A model generated the notes under the pieces. The model was not told the origin of the DNA and did no database searches. It saw nothing but the letters and a program-made list of their open reading frames with translations. A stretch of 56,436 nt of DNA, taken from Folioceros fuciformis (Eukaryota; Anthocerotophyta; Anthocerotopsida; Anthocerotales). The number at the start of each line of letters is the position of its first letter. Position 1 is the first letter of the stretch. Location of the stretch: contig JBNGIO010006232.1 of the NCBI GenBank assembly GCA_049999805.1, forward strand, positions 211,340 to 267,775. The letters are read 5' to 3'. A program made the position numbers and the translations under genes. Positions 41,901 to 51,203 of this stretch are shown here, in pieces.

Positions 41901-42350
41901 CATCCCGAACGAAGGCAACCAAAGCAGTCCAAAACACCAGTCCACCGTACGATTCTGCAGACAGATGCAGCATGGGCATCAACCACCGCCATTTCAACCG
42001 TTTCCATTGCCCTTTCAGCCACCCATGTTTCGGCCTGCACGAGCAGAAGCAGAATAAACAACCGTAGGTTCCTCACTCCCACCAATGCCTGATAAAGGAG
42101 TAGTACCAACCACACAAACACAGAACACCCACCTGAACCGCAGAACAGGACTGTAGTCTGCAATATCATCGAGTTCACCCTCCTCCACGACAAGGGTGGG
42201 CTGACCTGATCGGCCGATACGTGAAACAGACGCCAAGGCCTCTCTCAATGGGCTAGCTGACGGCCACCAGCGAGTAGGAGGTGATGCGGAGAGCGTGGGA
42301 CTGTCCCCGTCACTCTCATCTTGAAACCGGGTATACTTGTGAGAGACCAT
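38976..42350 (-). CDS. CWH43/PGAP2IP-like polytopic membrane protein with C-terminal endonuclease/exonuclease/phosphatase domain
   Basis: Six exons on minus: 42350-42133, 42034-41578, 41476-40103, 39985-39774, 39684-39636 and 39554-38976. Phases agree and total 962 residues, close to yeast Cwh43 (about 950). Residues 1-72 are cytosolic-like. Many hydrophobic segments follow (SYGGLVFWTALVAFV, IGFLAYLFTPAVVLG, TWGFVLLGVFPGV). An acidic soluble insert runs about 245-460, then further spans (LWVIMPRNIFGVYPG, VAMLLYVVLLVWS, AVGTLIGLVGVILATAF). The C-terminal domain has INLNVQQGF, PHVIMLQETDM, HGNMDLVDYL, SDTWGCALLS, LVNAHFG and LIFGGDINAGP, typical of the EEP superfamily. It ends TDGYPIVATIAL where many EEP enzymes have DHxP. 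Cwh43 acts in ER/Golgi remodelling of GPI-anchored protein lipids (ceramide exchange). The same role is inferred here. Confidence 0.85.
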
Positions 42351-43332
42351 GAAGCTCGTCGGGGGAGGGGGCCTTCACATGATCCCACCTCCTCCACTCC
42401 CTTCATACGTCCAGTTCCCCCTCAGTCTTCGCACATTGCCAGCCTCCCTCCTGGACTACATCCACTCCACACAGCATCCTCTAAGCTCCTCCCCCTCGGC
42501 TTCACAGCCTCCCCGTCCCTCAAGTCCTGCTCCATCCCATCCACCCTCACCACATCCTCGTACGCTGAAGCCTGCAGCATCCAATTTCATTCTGCCAGGC
42601 GCATTCATTCACCCTGTAGAAGTCCAATTTTCAATAACGGTCCAGATCAGACCTCCCCAGATCCGCCAATCCCATCCCCAAACAAATATGTCCGACTAGC
42701 ATCATTTTTTAATGCCTGGGCTGCTTGCGTTCCAGTCACGCAGCTGGTCCCGGCGGATCCAGTACCGGGGTCTGCGCACTGCTTCCGTCCGCGGGCTCCC
42801 AGACCCAATTTGTGCTCCTTTCCTGCCGTCTCTCTCCGTCCGTCAAACCCTGAACACCGGCAGTAAGATAGCCCTGACGGCAGCAAGGACATTTCTGCCA
42901 TTTCACGACGTGTCAGAGATTACAGTTGGGAAAACCCGTACACAGGTTGTTATCCACGAACCGTGGCACTGGCATTCGGGAAATGGATGCTACGCTTGAT
43001 ACGGGGTTTGCAAATTGTAAGCCGACAGTCTGGACGGACTTGGACACTTTGGGTGCGGAACTCCAGTGGCACAGCTTCCTCAATTTACTCTAAAATTGCC
43101 TCCAGATCTACCATTCGGAGCAGGCGCTGTTCCTTGCTTGTCGTTTTCAGAAGCACCTCCCCGCATGTCCTTCGCATGACGGCACGAGCTAACCACACGG
43201 CGCGGTCTGCACTCTTTCCCTTGGGGCCAGGTCGACGTTTCTTGTGAAGGATTCAAGTGCGCTCGGTCGGCGCGGTGTGCGAGGAAGTGGAGCTCTTGCT
43301 TTTCTATCAAGACGTTGCCGTCAAATTTTGAT
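42351..43332. other. Intergenic, no gene seen
   Basis: Between the CWH43-like start and the end of the small basic gene, frames are short and lack family features. C-rich runs near 42400-42560 give misleading Pro/Ser-rich open frames. Confidence 0.5.
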
Positions 43333-43963
43333 CTAAATCGGGGGCACAGGTTGCTCAACTGAAGGCACAGAGTTCTCTGTTTGTGAGGAGGCTGTCTCCG
43401 CAGCTTTTGCTGAGGGCGGCAATGGCTCCAGGGGTGGGCCTCCCTGCTGTCCAGGCCTGGGCACCCATTCAGCGAACAAAAACTCTTTCACAGGAGCGTG
43501 CTTGTGGTCATTTTGGTGCTTACAAATCATCCTGCAGTGATGCCTGCTGGTCATCCAGTGCAGCATTACCTTCATGCTTCTCTTGTTCCTCAGAACCTCT
43601 ATTTCCTGTCCACGTGCACACCGACAAGACGTCAGCTGACACACAGATCTTACAAGTCCTGGCTGCCCTGCCGGCCCAGCAAGACTAGGTCATCCTTCCA
43701 ATGACAAAAGCTCAGACGTAATCAGCTGGAGCTGGGGCTAAAGATGAGGAATCCATGGCTGCCACGCACTGCAGACATACCTTGGCAAACTCCCAGCACG
43801 CATTCACAGAAAGCGGGCCATGCTGCTTGATAATGGCCTGGAGTTGCGCAGAGAGTTTGAACGCATCCTCGCCCATGAGATGAGGATTGATTAGGTATCC
43901 TGACTCCCTCTTCCGCTTCGGTTTCGACTTGCTGGCCATAAACCGCACAGCTGTGGCAAACAT
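43333..43963 (-). CDS. Small two-exon basic protein, possibly mitochondrial ribosome-associated
   Basis: Exon 1 43963-43781 and exon 2 43596-43333 join at WEFAK|VLRNKRSM in phase to 148 residues. Exon 1 carries a short basic start (MFATAVRFMASKSKPKRKRE), then LSAQLQAIIKQHGPLSVNACWE. Exon 2 has KRSMKVMLHWMTSRHHCRMIC and a Pro-rich tail. The pattern (helix, GPLSVNxxWE, K-x-x-MK-x-ML-x-WM) resembles small conserved plant mitochondrial proteins that I associate with the plant mitoribosome, but I cannot assign a subunit name. A double telo-box 65 bp upstream of the ATG fits co-regulation with the translation machinery. The Pro-rich tail may be lineage-specific. Confidence 0.6.
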
Positions 43964-44027
43964 CTTGCCTCCGTCGTCTCAACACGCCGCCCGATCGATA
44001 CTCCCAGCGGCTGAAAAGGAGAACCTC

Positions 44028-44042
44028 AGGGTTTAGGGTTTA
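44028..44042 (-). promoter_or_regulatory. Double telo-box upstream of the 43963 gene
   Basis: AGGGTTTAGGGTTTA on plus (TAAACCCTAAACCCT on minus) sits about 65-80 bp upstream of the ATG at 43963. Telo-boxes are a hallmark of plant ribosomal-protein and translation-related promoters. Confidence 0.6.
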
Positions 44043-44638
44043 CGCCCCACACCGCTTTGCCATCGGTCTACAATCCTCGCATCTTCAACCCTTGCGTGGA
44101 ACAAGGAGACTGTAACGAAAGCTCATTGGAGAAAACCCCAAGAGTGGTTTTAAATTAGACCCCAGTCGTCCTGTCCGCACAGACTGTGCAAATTTCAGAT
44201 TCACCGTCAGTAGCGCGACCACCATCGAGCCGATATGGTGCAAATATTGATGTCGCATCAACAGCATCACAGACCTCGAGGGACCTTTCCGCCCCCGGCG
44301 CCCCTGCAGACTCTCATCCACATGCAACCCGGGGAGTTGTGGAAACTGTGCCGCAAGATGCTTAACGAAAGGCAATCGCTTGCTCACCTCGGTAGCTGGA
44401 TACCAAGCGCCTGGCAAAACTACTTATGCATAGCAGATCCATGGATCCCCTCATCAGCGTCTCTCTCGTCTCTTGCCGAGCACTCACAATGTTGGCTCAG
44501 GATGGAAGCAGCGATTTCGGACTCCTCTACCGCCAGATCCATCATAACCCAGGCATCTCACCACGCACTCAAGCATCGCCTTCACGGCCGTAGCCAGCTC
44601 GACTCTAACAATCCTTGTGTCCTGTTTCCGCTGCGCAG

Positions 44639-45144
44639 GGGAAGGAACCGCAGCGCTGTGGGCCTTCGGAGTGCTGATGCTTGCGAAGGCGCTGGGAAAC
44701 GACACCGGGGGCTCGTACGCCGCCTTCGAAGCTCAGGTATGGCCGGGGCAGGGTCCCCCTCCCCACGCCCAGTCCAGGACAGACGAGACCTGGTTCATGC
44801 TGGAGGGCCACATGACGTGGTACATCGGGGACAAGGCTGTGGATGCCAAGCCTGGAACTTACCTCTTCCTCCCGAGATTCCATACGCATTCCTGGAGAGT
44901 GAACTCTGCCGACTACGCCAGAATGCTCATCGTCTTTTCCCCTGGCGAATTCGGAGACTACTTCGTGCGGGTGGCCCGCAAGGCAGAGGGAGTGGATGGC
45001 ATCCCCGTCCCTCACGGCACACTCCCTCCGCAACACACCGCGGAGGAGCTTGCGAATGCCGTGGATTTGGCTATCACCGAGTATGGCGTCCGCTTCGATT
45101 TCGACTTCCAGACGGAAAACAACCGGAGTGATTCAGTTCGTTGA
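44639..45144 (+). CDS. Cupin-domain protein, last exon
   Basis: The frame GEGTAALWAFGVLMLAKALG begins at an AG acceptor at 44638 and runs to the stop at 45144. The first in-frame ATG with clear context is at 44676. The cupin core is visible: GPPPHAQSRTDETWFMLEGH (motif 1, with His, His-equivalent Gln/Ser and Glu positions), MTWYIGDKAVDAKPGTYLFL, then PRFHTHSWRVN (motif 2) and ARMLIVFSPGEFGDYF. Length and order fit the small single-domain cupins related to quercetinase-like or sugar-binding proteins; the substrate is unknown. A 5' exon must supply the first base of the first codon. It could lie in 44235-44640, but I could not define it. A metal site is plausible but atypical, because motif 1 lacks the second His of the usual HxH. 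Confidence 0.75.
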
Positions 45145-46634
45145 GCGAAGTATGGCGTTTCACGGGCCGCAAGCCTCGACTACACAAAGCTGAGCTTGTA
45201 ACATTTGCATTAATATGTGTATATACTCACTTGTTCATTCTTTTAAAACTATGGGCTTTATGACCAGTTTGTTCAACCTGGCATTTAGCCTTCGACCATT
45301 TTCTCTGTGCTTCAGTTCGGCATCCAAACTGGTTGACATACGTACCCATCTCCCTAAACCCTAGACCCTACAACGGCTTTTGAGCCCTTCCTAGAACCTC
45401 CTGGAGCCGGAGGAGAAGCCGGCTTTCCCTTCTGCAAAGTCCTGATGATGAGCAAAAGAGTGAGAATCCTGTGAAGGTCTGCTCTGGACTGCAAGCAGCG
45501 TACTTCACCTCCTCCATGTGGGCAACATGAAGCCTGGCCTGCATCTTTCTCACGGGTGCCGCTCGTACCAAAGACCAGACTCTTCTCATAATGTTTTTTT
45601 CGCAATTTGGAAGTTACATGAAGTCCACCAGTCACCATTTCCGTCGACCAGCTGCGGTGCCTGAGGACCATGGAGAGGCTTTGGTACTTACATGAGCACA
45701 TACCACTGCCAGCAGCACTATGACGAGGGCATCGCAACTCTATCCATGATCGTTGAAAGCCACAGCCTCGTACACATGTCTTCACTTTTCAAGTCATGGC
45801 ATGTTAGACTTCAGCAAGTGGGAATGTCGGGATGATGTGCCGAAGCTGTTCATTCAGGCCCATGCAGTCATAGACGTGCTGCTTGCATGGACAAGCCGAT
45901 GATTGGACAGAGGGACGGTGAGCCCACAACAGGAGATAGGCTCCTGAAGCGAGACGTGGGGGACTGCCCCACGTCGCGGCCGGGTTTATGGTTTTGGCCA
46001 CTGTCAAGGAAGGTAATTCAGAGATTCCAAGGCTGTGCAAGCCTTGGGGTGTCTGTTACGATCAGCATTAACTCGTAGTTCAACTGTGGAGCAGGTGTTG
46101 TGGTTCTGTGGCACACTGGATTGTGGCCTGCCCTTTCTGTTGCAGGGTTTCTCCATATCACCAGGACGTCATGTCCTTCACAGACTTCGCCATATTCAGC
46201 AAATGCTTTCACTGAAGTATGTGCCTTGTGAGGTAGCTGGGATTGCTATTATCAACATCTGGATGCCTGTCATGTGCGGGACACAACATCGTGGTAATCC
46301 TTTTGAACTGGAAAGCTCATGCAAGGTGGGACAGCCTTGCATTGGTGCAGGCCTCCGAGTAGTCAGAAATGGCAGGGAGCTGCACATCTTGTCCACCGCC
46401 ATCATTTTGCCTGTTCGACATGAGGGACTCCGAAGAAGTATGCCACATCAGGGACCAATGGGAAGATGGCATCGTCTGGCCTATTCCTGGGGTTCATGAC
46501 TTGTACCCGGACGCCTCCCTTGAGAGGCCGGGGCGGCACGGTGCCATGGCTGCGAATGCTCCTCCTGTCTGCCTCCTGAAAAAGGCTGCAAGACGATTTC
46601 CAGATCGTTTGCCCAGGCTGCAACGGCAACCGAG
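45145..46634. other. Intergenic with a telo-box, no supported gene
   Basis: CCCTAAACCCTAGACCCTAC at about 45353-45372 is a telo-box-like stretch. Minus frames next to it (45354-45785) show LHVAHMEE and similar strings but no family. An unrecognised small gene driven from the telo-box on plus or minus is possible. Confidence 0.4.
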
Positions 46635-48040
46635 GTGACAGCTGCCTTGCACAATCCTTGGGTGAGTCCCTTGGCTGGTGTGAAGTCGGGCCAGGCATCG
46701 AGGATCAGGGTTCCCGGAGGTGCTGGCAACGAGAGGGAGCAGCTGGAGTTTTTCTTTGATGAGGGAAGGCTCAGTGATGTGGTCGAGGCGTTGGACCTTG
46801 TGATGCAGCGATCCTCGTTCATTTTCCACATTCACTGCGATCGTGTTCTCAAAGGGGGATATTGACAAGCGTGTGCCTGCTTTCTCTTAGAAGTGGGTAT
46901 CAGCTGCACGTAACGGGTCAACCACATCATTCGTTCAGGATATGGGGAGCATAGGAGTGGTCATGAAGCTCTGGGTCTCTATGTCAATATGCTACACGAG
47001 GGTGTGACTCCTGATGATTTCACATTTTCCAGTGCGAAGTTGGTGACTGTCAACTGCCTGGTAGATCTGTGTTCCAAGTTTGGGAGGTCGGAGGAGGCGT
47101 GCACAGTGTTTTGACAGACTCCCTACAAGGTATGTGTCAACATGGACTGCGCTTCTGGAAGGTTGTGCTGAGGTATGTGTCAACATGGACTGCGCTTCTG
47201 GAAGGTTGTGCTGAGCACAATGATGGGAAAATGACCATGGACTGCCTCCGGAAGATGCAAGAGCAGGGCCTCGAGCCGTATGGTCCACTTTTCAGTGTCT
47301 TCTGGTACCTTGCAGTCATTGGGCCTGGTAGGTGAGGACCGGCGGTACGTCTAGACAATGGTGAAGGACCATGGGACTGCACGTATAGGATTTTATAATG
47401 TGTGCATTGCAGATCTGCCTGGGCGTTCTAGCCGTACAGATGAAGTAGCGGTTGTTGTGCATGTGCAGTATGCCACGTGAGGGTAAGGTTGTGGGTTGGA
47501 CTTGCTTGTCCAGTCCTTTCAAAAATCAGGGCGGTATGGAGCGCGTCTTATCGTACTGGAGCCTGAAGATACGTGTTCACTTTTCGCAGTAAAGTACTAA
47601 AGCGCAGGCCATTGGGCGGTTGCACAAGAGAGGAGTTGCGAAAGCTTGCAGGAGCTGAGAAGAACCTCTGCAAAGGCGTGCATGGAAGTAGAGAATGAGG
47701 TGCACCAGTCCAGAGTGGGAGAAGAAGAAGAGGATGACACATCTTGCAACCTCATGACCTGTGGCTGAAGGAGGAAGGCCATGTGCCTGCCACACGCAGA
47801 GCTGGTGATTAACGTAGTGTCACAGCCGGTACAGGAAGATGCCTTGTGTGGACACGAGTGGAATCTGGCATTGGCATATATGGTCCGGTAACAACACCAG
47901 ATTGCACACGGCCCTGCTCATCGGGAAGAATCTTCATGCGCAACGAAGATCAGGGAAAGACGGGATGTAGTGGTCAAAGATATACAACGTTCGCATCGTT
48001 TTGTAGTGGCTCGTTTTCCTATGGCGGAATGCATTAAATA
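46635..48040 (+). pseudogene. PPR-DYW pseudogene, related to the 15154 gene
   Basis: Frames drift but homology is in order. Near 46745 FFDEGRLSDVVEALDLVMQR resembles a PPR leader. Near 46935 comes GHEALGLYVNMLHEGVTPDD, then NCLVDLCSKFGRSEEA. Near 47170 TWTALLEGCAEHND and MQEQGLEP match TWNALLNGYGQHNE and MQEHGVEP of the intact gene. Near 47350 MVKDHGTARIGFYN and ADLPGRSSRTDEVA match the E motif. At 47840-48040 DALCGHEWNLALAYM and RERRDVVVKDIQRSHRF match the DYW domain. Several frameshifts and stops, a 43-bp duplication and the loss of the CxxC zinc site show it is non-functional. Confidence 0.85.
47128..47213 (+). repeat. 43-bp direct tandem duplication inside the pseudogene
   Basis: AGGTATGTGTCAACATGGAC and the bases following it through GGTTGTGCTG occur twice, starting at 47128 and 47171. 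The copies are essentially identical, so the duplication happened after the gene had decayed. Confidence 0.95.
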
Positions 48041-49075
48041 GTACAGGCTTGACGCTAGGATCTGCAGGTTTTTTAAAATAATACTCGAGGACTGGACACG
48101 TAATTCATATTGCTGGACGCTGTGGAGCCTTTTATGTAATTTGTGGATCAAATTTGAAGTCCCTGTAGCCTGTGGATATAGCAAATGGATGCCTGTTTCT
48201 GTTTCCGTTGCTTCCAAGGGACTGTCGTTGGATCTGACCAGCATAACTTGGAAGCCATGTTCCTCTTCTCTGCAATGGAGTTCCTGGTGGGAACCTACCT
48301 GTCCATCATGACTTTCTAACTATCTTACACTGGTTTGCACGTCTTTGGTGGGAGCCAGTCAGGGTTCAGGATATTTGAGTAGCTTGAATTGCCACCCACG
48401 AGTTGTGAATATTTGTCTTGATGTCCCCGTTGCGTCCCTGATTCATTTTCAACAAAGAGTCGTCAACAAGGAGAATCGCTAGTGAAAGATCAGCTTGTCA
48501 ACACACAAGCCGTTCAAAAGACCAATCGATCCCTGGGACAAGAGTGAAGGCATGCCAATGACATGTAACATATTTATTGTTTTCCTAGTGAACAATGGTA
48601 AAGAGTGAGAAAACTTGAAGAACTTAGAAGAACATGTTGTAAACAGCATCGCGAAAGTCCACACAAACCAGTAGTGGAGAAGGGAGCCAGATCCTCGTGA
48701 AAAATAGGGGGTTAGCATGCAAGCCCCACCCAGCTTTTCAAGGACGTACAAATAGCCTGGGCTGCTGCTTACCAGCAAGCTTGAACTAAGGGCCATAACG
48801 CCGCACAGAAGAAGCACGAACATAGCAGCACCAATTTTGCCTTGGCAAGCTTGGCCTCCTTGCAGCGAGGGAAACGAATACTGACACCTGCCGACCCATG
48901 GCAGTCTTGCAAGCTCCATGAACCTGGAACAGAGGACCAGAATGGCGAAGAAGAAGCAAGAGCTCATATATTGAGCAGCACACGTACACGCAGGATGTGT
49001 ACAAGAGGGCAAGGCAAGCCAAGGCAAATAAGAGGAAGAGGAGAGGGAAGAAGAGGAAGAGGGAAGCATAGGTTG
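48041..49075. other. 3' flank of the LPCAT-like gene, no separate gene supported
   Basis: A minus frame of about 196 codons (48479-49069) with hydrophobic Ser/Leu-rich segments directly follows the acyltransferase stop. It has no family features and is probably 3' untranslated or intergenic sequence. Confidence 0.45.
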
Positions 49076-50554
49076 TCATTGATCCTTGTTCGCAGCAGGT
49101 GTCCTGGCAATCCTTGGTGGCGTCACCAGGCGGCCAAAGAGGATGACCAGGATGGGCAGCACCGTCCCAGACCACCACATGCTACGGTAAGTCTGGATCG
49201 TGTCGGACGCATCCAGCACCAAAAATCCAATGCAGGAATAGTGCAGCACGAAGGAGGCGAACGAGGCTCCCACAAGCCACGCCACAGCCCGACCGAGACG
49301 AGTCCGCGCCATAACTAGCTGCCATTTGTAGATGACCCTGGCCCCGGCGATCATCAATGCCGTGTGCACAAAAAACAGAAAGTAGCCCGGATACAGCCCA
49401 TGCCAAACAGCGCTCACCACCTGGGTGGCGAGCAACTGCAAGAAACCGGGCTTCCTCCCCCTGCCCACCAGCCGCTGATACACGTAGACTCTCAGCCAGG
49501 TCCCGACGTGGATGTTCCAGAAGAGCGGCAGCTCCGCTCCACTGCCCGCAAACTCCACCCTCGGGATGTCCACGTTCCTGGCCCGATCCCACTTGGGTCC
49601 CCCGGACCCCAGCCCGCTGAATCCCAACCCGGACACGATGACTGCCGCCTCCGACAGGCTCCAGATGAAGTAGTACTTCCACCTTGCTGTGAATCCGCAC
49701 ATCCAGACGAAGCAGAAGCGCTTCCAGACCGGCCAAGCCTGGTAAGCCGAACTGGACAGAAACGACAAAGGGAAGAGGGGGGACAGATACATGAAGAGCA
49801 GCATGCAAATGGCGGATCTAGCCACGGCCCGCAGCGTGGCTCCCCAGGGTGCGGCAACCGGCCCAGCCCACAATCCTTTCCGCAGCGTCCAGTCCTGGTA
49901 GGCTCTGTACTCGTACACTGGCCCCGCCAGGTGAGTTCCGCAGCAGAAACAGAATCCCAGATATTCGATCAGGGATGGCAACGTTCGAATGATCCTCTTC
50001 TCCCGCTCCTTGTCCAGCTGCTGCTGAGGCAGCAATTTCTGCTCTGGTTGATTCTGTTGCTCACGCTGTTGCTGCTCCTGGAGTTGGCCGATGGCGGACG
50101 GGGAGGCGTCCTGGTAGTTCATGGCGGCTGCAATCACCTTGAGGGTGAGGACCATGAGGGCGCCCGTTGCGTCAATGCCCCCTTCCTTCCAGGCGTCCCC
50201 GCTCATGAAGCGGACATGACAGACCAGGAGGAACCCGAAGGCAAGGAGGAAGGTGAGGGAACCGCAGCGAGGGCGGAAGAGGAGCATGGAGAGGTAGGAG
50301 GCGAACACGGGGAGAGAGCATAGCAGCACGGCCTGCCATCCGAAGGCCAGGTAGGTGAGGAGCAGACCCGAGACGGCAGCGTAGACGTGGCGGACGCCAG
50401 GAAGCGACCCCGGCACCAGACGCCATGCCCAACTCGCCGGGACAGTGGCCGCGAAGGCGATCAGGAAGCGCAGTACGGGGACCGAGACCCCCAGCAGCTC
50501 CGAGGCCTGCGCCAGATCTACGGACCCAGAGCTGTTGTTACTGCTGCTGCCCAT
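49076..50554 (-). CDS. Lysophospholipid acyltransferase, MBOAT family (plant LPCAT/LPLAT type)
   Basis: A 492-residue single-exon frame from the ATG at 50554. It follows plant LPCAT1/LPCAT2 (At1g12640/At1g63050) closely: GVSVPVLRFLIAFAATVP, GFLLVCHVRFMSGDAWKEGG, ATGALMVLTLKVIAAAMNY, LPSLIEYLGFCFCCGTHLAG, GFTARWKYYFIWSLSEAAV, PKWDRARNVDIPRVE, PLFWNIHVGTWLRVYVYQRL, VVSAVWHGLYPGYFLFF. The MBOAT catalytic His is the His of AVWHGLYPGY; the conserved Asn/Trp region is WNIHVGTWLR. The enzyme sits in the ER with about ten membrane spans and transfers acyl-CoA to lysophosphatidylcholine (Lands cycle). A cytosolic Gln-rich insert (QEQQQREQQNQPEQ) is unusual and explains the extra length over the 462-residue Arabidopsis protein. 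No intron is present. Confidence 0.94.
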   Translation of the reverse strand: MGSSSNNSSGSVDLAQASELLGVSVPVLRFLIAFAATVPASWAWRLVPGSLPGVRHVYAAVSGLLLTYLAFGWQAVLLCSLPVFASYLSMLLFRPRCGSLTFLLAFGFLLVCHVRFMSGDAWKEGGIDATGALMVLTLKVIAAAMNYQDASPSAIGQLQEQQQREQQNQPEQKLLPQQQLDKEREKRIIRTLPSLIEYLGFCFCCGTHLAGPVYEYRAYQDWTLRKGLWAGPVAAPWGATLRAVARSAICMLLFMYLSPLFPLSFLSSSAYQAWPVWKRFCFVWMCGFTARWKYYFIWSLSEAAVIVSGLGFSGLGSGGPKWDRARNVDIPRVEFAGSGAELPLFWNIHVGTWLRVYVYQRLVGRGRKPGFLQLLATQVVSAVWHGLYPGYFLFFVHTALMIAGARVIYKWQLVMARTRLGRAVAWLVGASFASFVLHYSCIGFLVLDASDTIQTYRSMWWSGTVLPILVILFGRLVTPPRIARTPAANKDQ

Positions 50555-51203
50555 AGCCGCCGCTGCTGCTACCTCCTCTGCCTCCTCAGCCCAAGCCCTG
50601 CGTTCTTAATTACACGCTATCTCCAGCTGCTAGATCCCGGCTGCTGATTCTGCAAAGTTTTCGTGTCGGGGACGGATTTAGAACTGTCCGCATCGGGCAC
50701 AGGAGTTCCTCGTTGAAGCCGCGCCAGCTCTTATTCTCTCACCGATGCTCGGTATCTAGAGGCCCCTTTGGGACCGAGGGGACTTCGACAACGGGAGGGG
50801 CTGACAGCCAGGATTCAGTCCATAGACATGCGATTTTAATTTGATGGTCGTGCTTATGCCTAGTGGTTGCCCTCACTGGGATTCAGCTGCCATCTTTGAC
50901 TCTCACACACAACAGTCACGATGATGTCGGTGCTTCATGTGACTGCATTTCCCCTCAACGTCCCCATCTGTCGCAGTAGCTCCATCCGTCTGGCCCTGAA
51001 ATTAGATTCGACACCTCTGATTTCTTCTCTCATAACAATTGCCTGCGGAGGCGTGATGGACTCGGTAGCTAGAAGAAGGGATCGGGACTGGAGACACCTC
51101 ACAAATCACACACGAGGTGACGGAGCAGAGTTGCCCTCATGGTCACCAGGTACTAGTGATTTTGTTGTGACCAGACTGGATCAAGAGTCAAGGGACAAGC
51201 TCG
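50555..51203. other. Upstream region of the LPCAT-like gene, no other gene seen
   Basis: The short frames here lack recognisable features. Confidence 0.45.

Noticed and set aside
44235-45131. Long 298-codon plus frame overlapping the cupin
   Set aside because: In the overlap the cupin frame carries clear motifs; this one is Arg/Gly-rich shadow. Its first part may still include a cupin 5' exon, which I could not define.
48479-49069. 196-codon minus frame after the LPCAT-like gene
   Set aside because: Hydrophobic and Ser-rich but without family match; most likely 3' untranslated sequence.
49364-50323. Long 319-codon plus frame
   Set aside because: Antisense to the LPCAT-like gene, low-complexity, no domain.
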